This document shows, piece after piece, positions 23,148-32,510 of a stretch of DNA of 64,000 nt. The notes beneath the pieces are model-generated. The model was not told where the DNA came from. It worked only from the letters and a program-made list of their open reading frames with translations, and ran no database searches. Within the stretch, counting starts at the first letter, position 1. The number at the start of each line of letters is the position of its first letter. The stretch is taken from positions 85,273 to 149,272 of the forward strand of contig CAJYLH010000020.1 in the NCBI GenBank assembly GCA_913775525.1, written 5' to 3'. The position numbers were made by a program, and so were the translations under genes. This DNA is from an uncultured Chryseobacterium sp. GTDB lineage: Bacteria > Bacteroidota > Bacteroidia > Flavobacteriales > Weeksellaceae.

Positions 23148-25268
23148 ATGAAAAAATACCTACTTACTGCAGCCGCGCTGATGGCTGTGATAGTCCAAGC
23201 ACAGGACAGGAATACTGTCCTTCAGCAAGATTTTGCAAAACAGAATCAGGAAAACAACCATAAATTCGATGCGTATGCAGCTAAGAAGTATGGAAATGAC
23301 AGATCCCCGGAGTTATTGAAGAAACTGGAAGAAAAACGGAGCAACCTGGCAGGATTCATGCCTGACGGAAAACCCTACTTTTATAAAGCCCAAGATCTTC
23401 GCCAGGTAAAAAATGCCAATGCAGACCTGATCAATACCGCAGGAGGAGTAACAGGGCTTACCAATGCGTATAACGGTGAAGGGATTAAGTATACTATTTT
23501 TGATGGTGGCCGGGTCTATGCAGCTCATTCCGCATTTAACAATATCGCAGGAAGAATTACCAATAAAGAAGCTTCTACACAAATCTACAGTGGACACTCC
23601 ACCAGCGTGGCCGGATTTATCGGAGCTAAAAGTATCACAGTAAGCGGTACCATTGGAAGCACTGCTATTTCAGGTAACATCAAAGGAATTGCTACTGCTT
23701 CTACCATGGATTCCTACCGGTTTGCCACTACTACCCTACCCGGAAATACATCTCCCAGTACGGTATATGAAAAAATCCTTACCGCACAGCCTGCCATTTC
23801 CAACCACTCCTATGGAAGTAACCTGGGCTGGGATATAGATACTATTAACGGAAGTAATGCATGGATATGGAACGGTGCATTCAGCAGCCCTTCTACCTCC
23901 TTCGATCTCCAGGGAACTTATCTAGTCGATGACCAGAACTATGATAATATCGTTTATCAGAATCCTTCTTATGTCATTGTTAAATCTGCCGGGAACTCAT
24001 ATGGTATGGGGCCTACAGGATCATCATTACCCAAATATTATGAGGATAATAACGGAAACGATATTGCATTTGCTGCTACTGATGTACTGCCACAGAATAA
24101 CTGTGCTCAGGGATTCGATTGTATCGGACCCGGTTCGCTGGCTAAAAACATTATTATTGTAGGGGCTACTGATGTGATTGCTTCTAACAATTTCCGCTAT
24201 ACCTCTGCAGCAGATGTAGTGCATTCCGATTACAGCAGTGCAGGCCCCAGGGATGACGGTGCTATAAAACCGGATATCGCCACCACCGGCACCAATGTAT
24301 TTGCACCCGCATCGGCAGATGATATTACAGGGAGTGAATCCTATGAATATGGAAGCGGAACGTCTTATTCGGCACCGGTAGTTACCGGAGTTATCGGCCT
24401 GTGGATGCAGATCAGCAAAGATCTCTTCTCCGGCCAGTCGCTTAATGCGGCCAGTGCCAAAACCCTGATGGTCCACTCTGCTTCCGAGGCAGGCAACGTA
24501 GGCCCTGATCCGTGGTTCGGATGGGGATATATCAATGCTAAAAAAGGGGCAGAATTACTGGTAGGAAAAGCTAACAATACCGTGATCTTTAAAGATGAAA
24601 CCTTAACCAGCGGCACCGTTAATGCCAAGAATGTGATTGCATCCGGCAGTGAACCGATTAAAGCCACCATCTCATGGATTGACCCTGCCTACGTTATCCC
24701 ATCAGGCCTTACATGGCAGGCTGCTTACAACAACAGAAGCTCCAGGCTGATTAATGATCTTGATCTTAGGATCATTGATACGACAACCAATACCGTGTAC
24801 TACCCGTGGAAGCTGGATGCCAATAATCCGATGACTCCTGCAACCAAAGCAGATAATAAGGTTGACAATATAGAGCAGGTGGTGATTGATAACCCGGTAG
24901 CCGGAAGGAAGTACAGGATAGAAATCAGCAATAAAGGGACTTTAGTCAACAATTCGGGAACGGCGGCACCACAAAACTATTCTGTCATCGTAACAGGATT
25001 CAGCCAGGTATTGGGCACCACAGAAATCGGTGCTGTCAATGGTGGGATCGCTGTAGCGCCTTCTGTTACCCGTGATATCGTTAACATCATCAAAGCCCCT
25101 GAAAAGTCCGTATTTGCCGTCTATGATACATCGGGTAAAAAGCTTCAGAGCGGAAGCATCAGCAATAGCCAGCAGCCTGTTAACCTGTCTACTTATCCTA
25201 AAGGGGTTTATATCATTGAAATCAAAACCGGGCAGGGCATTGTTTCAAAGAAAGTAATCAAGGAATAA
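23148..25268 (+). CDS. Subtilisin-like serine protease secreted by the type IX system
   Basis: A 706-residue S8 peptidase. It has a signal peptide (ends VIVQAQ), a propeptide-like region, and the catalytic triad Asp119 (YTIFDGG), His150 (YSGHSTSVAGF) and Ser406 (GTSYSAPVVTG). A beta-sandwich domain follows, then a C-terminal sorting domain of about 70 residues (FAVYDTSGKKLQSGS, NLSTYPKGVYIIEIKTG, SKKVIKE), the type A signal of the type IX secretion system. The protein is therefore expected at the cell surface or in the medium. The ATG at 23148 begins the signal peptide. Confidence 0.92.
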   Translation: MKKYLLTAAALMAVIVQAQDRNTVLQQDFAKQNQENNHKFDAYAAKKYGNDRSPELLKKLEEKRSNLAGFMPDGKPYFYKAQDLRQVKNANADLINTAGGVTGLTNAYNGEGIKYTIFDGGRVYAAHSAFNNIAGRITNKEASTQIYSGHSTSVAGFIGAKSITVSGTIGSTAISGNIKGIATASTMDSYRFATTTLPGNTSPSTVYEKILTAQPAISNHSYGSNLGWDIDTINGSNAWIWNGAFSSPSTSFDLQGTYLVDDQNYDNIVYQNPSYVIVKSAGNSYGMGPTGSSLPKYYEDNNGNDIAFAATDVLPQNNCAQGFDCIGPGSLAKNIIIVGATDVIASNNFRYTSAADVVHSDYSSAGPRDDGAIKPDIATTGTNVFAPASADDITGSESYEYGSGTSYSAPVVTGVIGLWMQISKDLFSGQSLNAASAKTLMVHSASEAGNVGPDPWFGWGYINAKKGAELLVGKANNTVIFKDETLTSGTVNAKNVIASGSEPIKATISWIDPAYVIPSGLTWQAAYNNRSSRLINDLDLRIIDTTTNTVYYPWKLDANNPMTPATKADNKVDNIEQVVIDNPVAGRKYRIEISNKGTLVNNSGTAAPQNYSVIVTGFSQVLGTTEIGAVNGGIAVAPSVTRDIVNIIKAPEKSVFAVYDTSGKKLQSGSISNSQQPVNLSTYPKGVYIIEIKTGQGIVSKKVIKE

Positions 25269-25303
25269 CGCAGAAAACTTAAAATCCTGTAGTTCATCAT
25301 TTC

Positions 25304-25330
25304 CTCCGGTTCTGCCGGAGTTTTTTTTTT
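25304..25330 (+). terminator. Rho-independent terminator of the protease gene
   Basis: A 6-bp CTCCGG/CCGGAG stem with a TTCTG loop is followed by ten T. Confidence 0.85.
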
Positions 25331-25635
25331 AATAACAGTATATGATAATGATGAAATTTAATCTTTACTCATATCATACTTCTGCAATACCGCATGATAT
25401 ATCCTAATAATATTGATATATTTCATCATAATACCAATGTTGTATAAAAAAATACATATCAAATGGATTTTGAAACATGCAGGCTGAAAAATCCGGTATG
25501 CATTTGGCATTTATCCTATTTTGATGCAAAAATTTTATCTCTATCAAAATGTAGACGAATAAACAGATCGGGATATGATTTTTTTGTATAAAAAAACAAT
25601 AACTTGCATTACCATCACACCTAAAAACTGTCACA
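25331..25635. other. Upstream region of the Crp/Fnr gene, no gene seen
   Basis: AT-rich spacer of about 300 bases with T runs and scattered short inverted repeats. It presumably holds the promoter of the gene at 25636. Confidence 0.4.
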
Positions 25636-26232
25636 ATGCTAATTGAAGAAGAACTTTTGCTTTCCTATGGAGCTGTAATTGAAGATTATGGCCGTTCGCA
25701 TGTTATTTTCAACGAAGGCGATATTCCGAAGTTTTATTATCAGATCATTAAAGGCCGCATCAAGCTGAATCATTATAATGAAGACGGAAAAGAGCTCATC
25801 CTGGCTATTCTCAGTCCTGGTCTCAGCGTATGTGAGCTGTTATTGTTCATAGAGAAAAAGTATCCGGTTAATGCCGTTGTTTTTGAGCAGTGTACCGTCT
25901 TAAAACTTCCAAAATCCAATTTTATCCGGTTGCTGGACGAGAACCCGGAAACCTCACGCGACGTTAACAAATTCCTCTCGGAAAGACTATACTATAAATA
26001 CATCATGCTGCAGAATAATTCCTCCATGTATGCAGATGTACGGATCATAGGCGTACTGGATTACCACAAAAGTTTTTATGAGGATCAGAGAAAGTTTTCT
26101 TTCGAGGTTCCTCTAACCCGGCAGCAGCTGGCTTCCATGACAGGACTTAGGGTGGAAACGATCATCCGGACAATTAAAAAACTTGAGCAGCAGGGAATTG
26201 TAAAGGTAATCAACAGAAAAATCTACTATTGA
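25636..26232 (+). CDS. Crp/Fnr-family transcriptional regulator
   Basis: A 198-residue protein: cyclic-nucleotide-binding-type beta roll (residues of about 20-110, with VIFNEGDIPKFYYQIIKGRI) and a C-terminal winged helix (about 150-195, with LTRQQLASMTGLRVETIIRT). No Fnr cysteine cluster is seen, so it is not an iron-sulfur oxygen sensor. The effector is unknown. It has its own terminator. Confidence 0.87.
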   Translation: MLIEEELLLSYGAVIEDYGRSHVIFNEGDIPKFYYQIIKGRIKLNHYNEDGKELILAILSPGLSVCELLLFIEKKYPVNAVVFEQCTVLKLPKSNFIRLLDENPETSRDVNKFLSERLYYKYIMLQNNSSMYADVRIIGVLDYHKSFYEDQRKFSFEVPLTRQQLASMTGLRVETIIRTIKKLEQQGIVKVINRKIYY

Positions 26233-26349
26233 TGACCATAATCAATGATCTTTTATATCATCATATTTTTTCATGTAAAAAATAATATTAATAAAAATAT
26301 TTAATAATAGTTTAAAATTTCAACTATTTTCATGAACAGAATTCTCCAC

Positions 26350-26385
26350 ACCGGGTATGACTCAAGTTATATCCGGTCTTTTTTA
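26350..26385 (+). terminator. Terminator of the Crp/Fnr gene
   Basis: A 9-bp stem (ACCGGGTAT with ATATCCGGT, one G-T pair) is followed by CTTTTTT. Confidence 0.7.
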
Positions 26386-26523
26386 TTTATAGGTACTTTT
26401 ACTTACAGCTAAGACCTCTTAAGGCCTTTATTTACACATTAATTAATATTGATTACGTCGTTTTTCCTCATACGGTCATCTTATGATTCCAAAAAAGGAT
26501 ATCGACTAAAACACCACCACTTT

Positions 26524-27620
26524 ATGCAAAATATATTATGCTTCAGCCACCTGTCGTGGAATTTTGTCTATCAGCGACCTCAGCACCTGCTGAGCCGTTT
26601 TGCCAGAAACAACAACGTTTATTATTTTGAGGAACCCCGCCACGGAGACCGTGATGAACTGACCGTAAGTTCACAGGATGGGATTTCTATTGTCCAGATC
26701 AGTATAACGCATGAAGGAGATGAGCGCAACCTAAAGCTCAGAAAGATGATTGACCGTCTCCTTAAACAGCAATCTGTCAAACACTTCTCTTGCTGGTATT
26801 ATACACCAATGGCTCTTGAATATACCGGCCATCTGGAACCGGATGTTGTCATTTATGATTCTATGGACGAGCTTTCTGCTTTCCGTTTTGCTCCGCCACA
26901 GCTTATAGAGTTAGAAAACGAGCTCTTTAAAAAGGCAGATGTTGTATTTACCGGAGGGCATACGCTCTATCAGGCCAAGAAAAACAGGCACCATAACAGC
27001 CATCCGTTCCCGAGCAGCATCGATAAAAAACATTTTGAAGCTGCACGCTACAATGAGATTGAGCCTGAAGACCAGAAAAATATTCCGCATCCGAGATTTG
27101 GGTTTTACGGAGTTATTGATGAAAGATTCGACATTGAGCTTCTTAAAGAAGTCTCTGCAAAAAGACCGGACTGGCATTTTGTGATCATCGGCCCGGTAGT
27201 GAAAATAGATGTCAATGATCTTCCAAGGGCGGAAAACATCCATTACCTCGGTTCGAAAAAGTATGATGAACTGCCTGTGTACATCAGTCACTGGATATGG
27301 CACTGGTCCTTTTTGCACTGAATGAATCCACTGAATTCATCAGTCCCACCAAAACTCCGGAGTACCTGGCGGCAGGGCTGCCGGTTATTTCCACCCGAAT
27401 AAAAGACGTGGTTAATCCTTACGGGGATGCAGATCTCGTATATATTGCGGATGATGCGGAAACATTTATTAAACATGCAGAAACAGAACTGGATAAAAAA
27501 TCACGTGAAGAATGGCTGATGCAGGTGGATGAATTTCTTTCTGACAATTCCTGGGACCATACTTTTGACAAGATGAGCAAGCTGATCAATAACCTGAAAA
27601 TTCAAGTAGTCCATGTATGA
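26524..27620 (+). pseudogene. Family 1-type glycosyltransferase broken by a frameshift
   Basis: Two overlapping frames make one GT-B glycosyltransferase. The first part starts MQNILCFSHLSWNFVYQRPQ and runs to about 27294. After that the frame is lost, and the rest continues in the next frame as MALVLFALNESTEFISPTKTP, then EYLAAGLPVIST. This holds the nucleotide-sugar-binding end of the family (a Glu followed by YLAAGLPV). One missing G at 27293-27294 (CACTGGATATGG where CACTGGGATATGG would restore H-W-D) explains the break. The intact product would be about 365 residues. It ends inside the start of glf, so the genes were translationally coupled. A sequencing error cannot be excluded. Confidence 0.8.
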
Positions 27621-28719
27621 TTTTCTCATTGTAGGATGCGGATTCGCAGGTGCCGTTCTTGCAGAACAGCTTGCCGGTGCAGGAAAAAAGGTGCTGATCG
27701 TTGACAAAAGGGACCACATAGCCGGAAATGCCTATGACTACTACAACAAAAACGGAATCCTGATCCATAAATACGGACCCCATATTTTCCATACCAATTC
27801 GGAAGAAGTATTTAAATACCTCAGTCATTTTACCGACTGGCGGCCTTATGAACACAGAGTATTGGGAAGCGTGGACGGACAACTGGTTCCTATTCCGATC
27901 AACCTGACCACCATCAATAAGCTGTACGGTAAGAACCTGACCTCTGATGAGGTTAAAGATTTCCTCGCCTCAAAAGCGGAGAAAAGAAGGCCGGTACTGA
28001 CTTCAGAAGATGTAGTGGTAAACGTAGTGGGCAAAGAGCTGTACGAAAAGTTTTTCAGAGGGTATACAAGAAAGCAGTGGGATCTTGATCCTTCTGAACT
28101 GGATGCTTCGGTAACGGCAAGAGTACCCACGCGCACAAACAGCGATGACCGGTATTTTACGGATACCTATCAGGCGATGCCTAAAAACGGATATACGGAA
28201 ATGTTCAAGAAAATGCTGACGCATAAGAACATTCATATCATGCTGAATACGGATTATAAGGATATTATAGATGTTATTCCCCATAAAAAACTGATCTATA
28301 CCGGTCCGGTTGATGCTTTTTTTGATTACCGTTTCGGAAAACTGCCTTACAGGTCTATTGATTTTAAGTTCGAAACCCTGGACCAGGAAAATTACCAGCT
28401 TACCGGAACAGTTAATTATCCTACCTCAAATTTATATACCAGGATTACAGAATTTAAGCATCTTACGGGGCAGACCCATCATAAGACTGCCATTGTCTAT
28501 GAATACCCTACTGCTGAAGGCGATCCGTACTACCCTATTCCCAGAAAGGAAAACCAGGAGATATAAAACCAGTACAGAAAACTGGCGGAAGAGCAAAATG
28601 ACATCTATTTTACAGGGCGGCTGGGAACCTATAAATACTACAATATGGATCAGGTAGTGGCTCAGTCATTGGCTTTGTACCGAAGAATAGTAAAAGAAAG
28701 TGATGACGTACAGCAATGA
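27613..28719 (+). pseudogene. glf: UDP-galactopyranose mutase with an internal stop
   Basis: Would convert UDP-galactopyranose to UDP-galactofuranose using reduced FAD. The N-terminus is the Rossmann FAD site (IVGCGFAGAVLAEQLAGAGK), followed by HKYGPHIFHT and the substrate segments FRGYTRKQWDLDPSEL and PTRTNSDDRYF. The frame stops at TAA (28564-28566) after KENQEI, at residue 317. The following codons stay in the same frame and read NQYRKLAEEQNDIYFTGRLG then TYKYYNMDQVVAQ, the normal C-terminus, ending at 28719 (368 codons). One base change (TAT or TAC to TAA) removes the last 51 residues, including the conserved FAD-contacting GRLxTYKYYNMDQV. Confidence 0.85.
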
Positions 28720-29896
28720 TTTCACGTATGGCGGCAATCCGTTCAGATCCTTCCTGATGGGAGGATTTGAATGTGCCGACCATCAGAATGCCTTCGGGGA
28801 GCGGGTGGACATGATCCGGCTCACCGGCCATGATGCGTTTCTTAAAGAAGATTATGACCGGCTCAGCCTCCTCAATATCCGCACCGTTCGTGAAGGTATC
28901 CGGTGGAGCCATGTAGAAAAAGTTCCGTATGAGTATGACTGGACTGAAGTGGACCACATGATCCGCTATGCTGCCGAAGCAGGTATACAGGTCATCTGGG
29001 ATATCTGCCATTTCGGTTTTCCGGATGACCTTACCCCGCTGCATCCTATGTTTCCGCGCCGTTTCGCACATCTGTGCAAAGCATTTGCAGAACATTACCG
29101 GAGCCTGGCCCCGGATGAAACCCTGATCATCACGCCCATCAATGAAGTTAGCTTTTTATCTTGGCTCGGCGGCGATGCCAGAGGCACCTCCCCGTATTGT
29201 ACCACACAGGGATGGGAAGTAAAATACCGCCTGATGAAAGCTTATATTGAAGGAATCGAAATGATGAAGGAAGTGGATCCGGGAATACGCATCATGACAA
29301 CAGAGCCGCTTATCCATGTAGTGTCACCTGATCTTTCAGATGATGAACAGGTTCTTAATGCTGCCGCCAAACATGAGGAGCAGTTTCAGGTACTGGATAT
29401 GCTGAGCGGGAACATATGCCCGGAGCTCCGCGGGAAACCTGAATACCTGGATATCCTGGGGGTCAATTTTTATTTTAACAACCAATGGACCAGCACTCAT
29501 CATGAACTCATCCCGTGGGGTGAGCTGCCGTCCCATGTTTTATGGAAGCCACTCCATACCCTTATTGAAGAAATGTTTTTACGATATGGGCGGCCGGTCG
29601 TTATTTCGGAGACCAGCCATCCTGGGGAACACCGCCCCCAATGGTTGGATACTATAGCTCAAGAATGCCTTTTAATGCTCAAAAACGGCCTTCCTCTTTA
29701 CGGATGCTGTATTTATCCGTTGATTGACCGGCCGGACTGGGATTTCCTGTCCCTGGAATGGCATCACAGCGGAATATGGGATATCTTTAACCCACACACT
29801 CTGGAAAGAATTCCACATGAAGAAAGCATCCGGGTGCTAGAAAAATTCAGCCATACTGTTTCAGACCTGATTTTACCGCCTTCATATGCGGATTGA
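28703..29896 (+). CDS. Glycoside hydrolase-like TIM-barrel protein (GH1-related)
   Basis: A 397-residue cytosolic protein without signal peptide. It resembles beta-glycosidase-type barrels: GIRWSHVEKVPYEYDWTEVD, VIWDICHFGFPDDLTPLHP, acid/base candidate in TPINEVSFLSWLGG (NE after strand 4) and nucleophile candidate in PVVISETSHPG. Such genes occur next to glycosyltransferase and glf genes in other bacteria, so it probably acts on or processes the same glycan. It begins 17 bases inside the glf 3' end and is intact, unlike its two upstream partners. Substrate unknown. Confidence 0.7.
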   Translation: MTYSNDFTYGGNPFRSFLMGGFECADHQNAFGERVDMIRLTGHDAFLKEDYDRLSLLNIRTVREGIRWSHVEKVPYEYDWTEVDHMIRYAAEAGIQVIWDICHFGFPDDLTPLHPMFPRRFAHLCKAFAEHYRSLAPDETLIITPINEVSFLSWLGGDARGTSPYCTTQGWEVKYRLMKAYIEGIEMMKEVDPGIRIMTTEPLIHVVSPDLSDDEQVLNAAAKHEEQFQVLDMLSGNICPELRGKPEYLDILGVNFYFNNQWTSTHHELIPWGELPSHVLWKPLHTLIEEMFLRYGRPVVISETSHPGEHRPQWLDTIAQECLLMLKNGLPLYGCCIYPLIDRPDWDFLSLEWHHSGIWDIFNPHTLERIPHEESIRVLEKFSHTVSDLILPPSYAD

Positions 29897-29905
29897 AACT
29901 CTCAC

Positions 29906-29945
29906 TACCGGCCAATTTACAGATACACTGGCCGGTATTATTTTA
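29906..29945. terminator. Terminator hairpin between convergent genes
   Basis: A 9-bp TACCGGCCA/TGGCCGGTA stem (29906-29914 with 29929-29937) is followed by TTATTTTA. It serves the glycan operon and possibly the converging Lrp gene. Confidence 0.75.
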
Positions 29946-29957
29946 AATGCTAGGTCC

Positions 29958-30410
29958 TTATTTTTGATGCTGTGTAAAAAAGTTCGGCATATCGACCTCT
30001 GACAGGCGAATTGCGGTAGAAGGAATTCCATACCGGATCAATCTGTCGATAAGGTTTTCCAGATGGCTGCTATCCTTTAAAACCGCTTCTGCAATAAGGC
30101 ACGCCTCTCCGGTGATCCTTTTACAGCTTATAAGTTCCGGAAACTGGTGCAACTGCTTCAGAAATATCTTAAAATCATCGTTTCTGAATTTAAGATGGAT
30201 AATGACAGGCAGTGAATATCCAAGCAGGCTGTAATCTACTTCCATCCCGAATTTTTTAATCACTCCCCTGTCAACCAATGCCAGCACGCGTTCTTTAGCC
30301 GCAGATTGCGAAAGCCCGATCAGCCGGCCTATATCGGCATAGCTCAGCCTTGAATTGTCATTCAGTAACTCCAGAATATTGTAATCGTAATGGTCTAAAA
30401 TGATTTTCAC
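29958..30410 (-). CDS. Lrp/AsnC-family regulator
   Basis: A 150-residue protein with an N-terminal helix-turn-helix (LLNDNSRLSYADIGRLIGLS, then QSAAKERVLALVDRGVIKKF) and a C-terminal RAM/ligand domain (RITGEACLIAEAVLKD). Typical size. It is divergent from the AhpD-like gene, with about 100 bases between them, and is likely to regulate it; no ligand can be named. Confidence 0.85.
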   Translation of the reverse strand: MKIILDHYDYNILELLNDNSRLSYADIGRLIGLSQSAAKERVLALVDRGVIKKFGMEVDYSLLGYSLPVIIHLKFRNDDFKIFLKQLHQFPELISCKRITGEACLIAEAVLKDSSHLENLIDRLIRYGIPSTAIRLSEVDMPNFFTQHQK

Positions 30411-30513
30411 TGTAAAGCAACTTAAAAAAAGCGAATTTAATCTAAATTCTCAATTGATACAATTAAAACCACTTTACAGAAGAAGTCATTTATCCGAATT
30501 TTGCTGAAAATAA

Positions 30514-30981
30514 ATGACAATGACAGGAATAGAATTTTCAGACAACGGAAGTACAGCATTTGAAAAATTACTGGGACATAATGAACACATCCTGGACCAG
30601 TGGAATAAGCTTGAAGAAGCGTTTTGGAAAAATACCTCACTGGGTCCCGAACTATTGGAACAGGTACGCCGCGCAATGGCCTTTGAAAACGGATGCGAAT
30701 ACTGTATGGTTAAAGGAGGCAAGCCTGATTTTGATCCTTCACAGATTAAGATTTCAATAGCCTTAGGTTTTGCAGAACTGTTCTGTAAGGATCACCGTGC
30801 TATACGGCAGGCTCATTTTGATATGTTAAGAGAATATTTTAGTGTAAAGGAAATCTCAGAGCTCTGTACGTTTATAGCATTTATCAATGCTTCACAGAAA
30901 CTGGGCAGGACTTTTAACCTGACGGAAGACTATCAGCAACATGCAGTAACGAACATGGATGAACTGATACGAAAGGACTAA
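30514..30981 (+). CDS. Carboxymuconolactone decarboxylase/AhpD-like protein
   Basis: A 155-residue all-helical protein with a CxxC redox motif (ENGCEYCMVKGGKPDFDP) in the position used by AhpD-type peroxidase partners, and a later helix EISELCTFIAFINASQKLGR. The family includes both thiol antioxidants and decarboxylases; the CxxC supports the antioxidant type. It is divergent from the Lrp regulator and has its own terminator. Confidence 0.78.
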   Translation: MTMTGIEFSDNGSTAFEKLLGHNEHILDQWNKLEEAFWKNTSLGPELLEQVRRAMAFENGCEYCMVKGGKPDFDPSQIKISIALGFAELFCKDHRAIRQAHFDMLREYFSVKEISELCTFIAFINASQKLGRTFNLTEDYQQHAVTNMDELIRKD

Positions 30982-31012
30982 AATACCTATGCCGAAAGAG
31001 TTTCAAAAGACG

Positions 31013-31045
31013 ATGCCGAAAATAGTATTTTTCGGCATTATTTTT
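31013..31045 (+). terminator. Terminator of the AhpD-like gene
   Basis: The ATGCCGAAAA arm (31013-31022) pairs with TTTTCGGCAT (31029-31038) and is followed by TATTTTT. A copy of TATGCCGAAA lies just upstream at about 30989. Confidence 0.7.
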
Positions 31046-31259
31046 GAACCGAGCCAATCCGGAAGGAGTGATCAGGAGAAGCAGATGATCAATGATATAA
31101 AAGCGAAATACCTACAGGCGTTGATGCTTACCTAGGGAAATAGCTTAAATGACTATTGAATAGCTGATTAATTTATAAAGATAAAATTATAAACGCACCC
31201 TCACTTCTTCGTTTGCGGACCATACGCATGATACATCACAAAATACTGATTATACATTT

Positions 31260-32504
31260 ATGAAAACAGCTTCTCCAAATGCACCGCGCGTTCTGTGGGC
31301 GTTGCAGGCCCTGAATTTCTTTATGGCCGATATGCAGGCCGGAATCGGACCCTTCCTCGGCATTTTCCTTCTGGCCAATGGCTGGAAAAGCGGCCCGATC
31401 GGTACCGTAATGACAATTGGCGGCGTAGCCGGCATGCTCATGACCGCACCGGCAGGAGCTGCAATTGATGCGACCACCCACAAGAGGCGGTACGTTATTA
31501 TTCCCGGGATTTGCACCGTTCTTGCCTCCGCTCTGATCCTGATCTCACAGAATTTCTGGCTGGTCACCCTTTCTCAGGTGGCTACCGCCATAGCAGGAGC
31601 AGCCATAGGACCTGCTGTAGTGGGCATTACATTAGGAATTGTCAGGCAAAAAGGATTCAACCGGCAAAACGGATACAACCAGGCATTTAACCATGCAGGC
31701 AATGTGGTAGGAGCAGGCTTATCCGGCTATCTGGGAATGAAGTTCGGGATGCCGGCCATCTTTGCCCTTTCGGCTTTATTTGGAGTATTATCCATGATCA
31801 GTATCCTGATGATTCCTGCCAAAAGCATTGATGATAAGGCTGCCAGAGGCCTTAAAACGGATGATTCCGGTGATGAAAAAGCCAGCGGGCTGAAAGTCCT
31901 GCTGAACTGTAAGCCTTTGCTGATCCTGGCGGCCGCTCTGGCCTGCTTTCACCTTGGGAACGGTGCTTTACTGCCGCTTTACGGAATGGCTGCCGCTGAA
32001 AAGATGCAGGATAACGCGTCGATGTTTGTAGCTCTAACCGTCATTATCGCACAGCTCGTTATGATTGTAGCGTCTATTGTAGCGATGAAAATGGCAGAAA
32101 GCAAAGGATACTGGCTGGTCATACTTATATCTTTTATTGCTTTGCCGCTCAGGGGATTTATTGCTTCCCATATGATCAGCCATGCAGGTCTGTATCCGGT
32201 ACAGATTCTGGATGGCATCGGTGCAGGGCTTCAAAGTGTTGCGGTCCCTGGCCTTGTTGCCCATATCCTCAACGGAACGGGAAGGATCAATGTGGGGCAG
32301 GGAGCCGTTATGACCGTTCAGGGACTGGGTGCATCGCTGAGCCCGGCGATCGGCGGATGGATCGCCCAGAAAATCAATTATAGTTCGGCCTTTCTTATCC
32401 TGGGCGGTTTCGCTCTCGTTTCTATTGCACTTTGGCTCATTTATTCCAAAACCATGATCCGGGAATGTGGCCATACTACCGAAGAACAACTTATCAAAGA
32501 ATAA
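31260..32504 (+). CDS. Major facilitator superfamily transporter
   Basis: A 414-residue inner-membrane protein with about 12 hydrophobic helices and the MFS loop 2-3 character (AIDATTHKRRYVII). It contains repeated glycine-rich helices (GAAIGPAVVGITLGIV) and a central cytoplasmic loop near residues 195-215 (KAARGLKTDDSGDEKASG). The substrate is not deducible; drug or metabolite efflux is typical of this type. It is 6 bases upstream of the ArsB-like gene and thus co-transcribed. Confidence 0.85.
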   Translation: MKTASPNAPRVLWALQALNFFMADMQAGIGPFLGIFLLANGWKSGPIGTVMTIGGVAGMLMTAPAGAAIDATTHKRRYVIIPGICTVLASALILISQNFWLVTLSQVATAIAGAAIGPAVVGITLGIVRQKGFNRQNGYNQAFNHAGNVVGAGLSGYLGMKFGMPAIFALSALFGVLSMISILMIPAKSIDDKAARGLKTDDSGDEKASGLKVLLNCKPLLILAAALACFHLGNGALLPLYGMAAAEKMQDNASMFVALTVIIAQLVMIVASIVAMKMAESKGYWLVILISFIALPLRGFIASHMISHAGLYPVQILDGIGAGLQSVAVPGLVAHILNGTGRINVGQGAVMTVQGLGASLSPAIGGWIAQKINYSSAFLILGGFALVSIALWLIYSKTMIRECGHTTEEQLIKE

Positions 32505-32510
32505 CATCCT

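Noticed and set aside
31013-31038. Operator for the AhpD-like or MFS gene
   Set aside because: The repeat is followed by a T-rich run just after a gene end, so a terminator explains it better.
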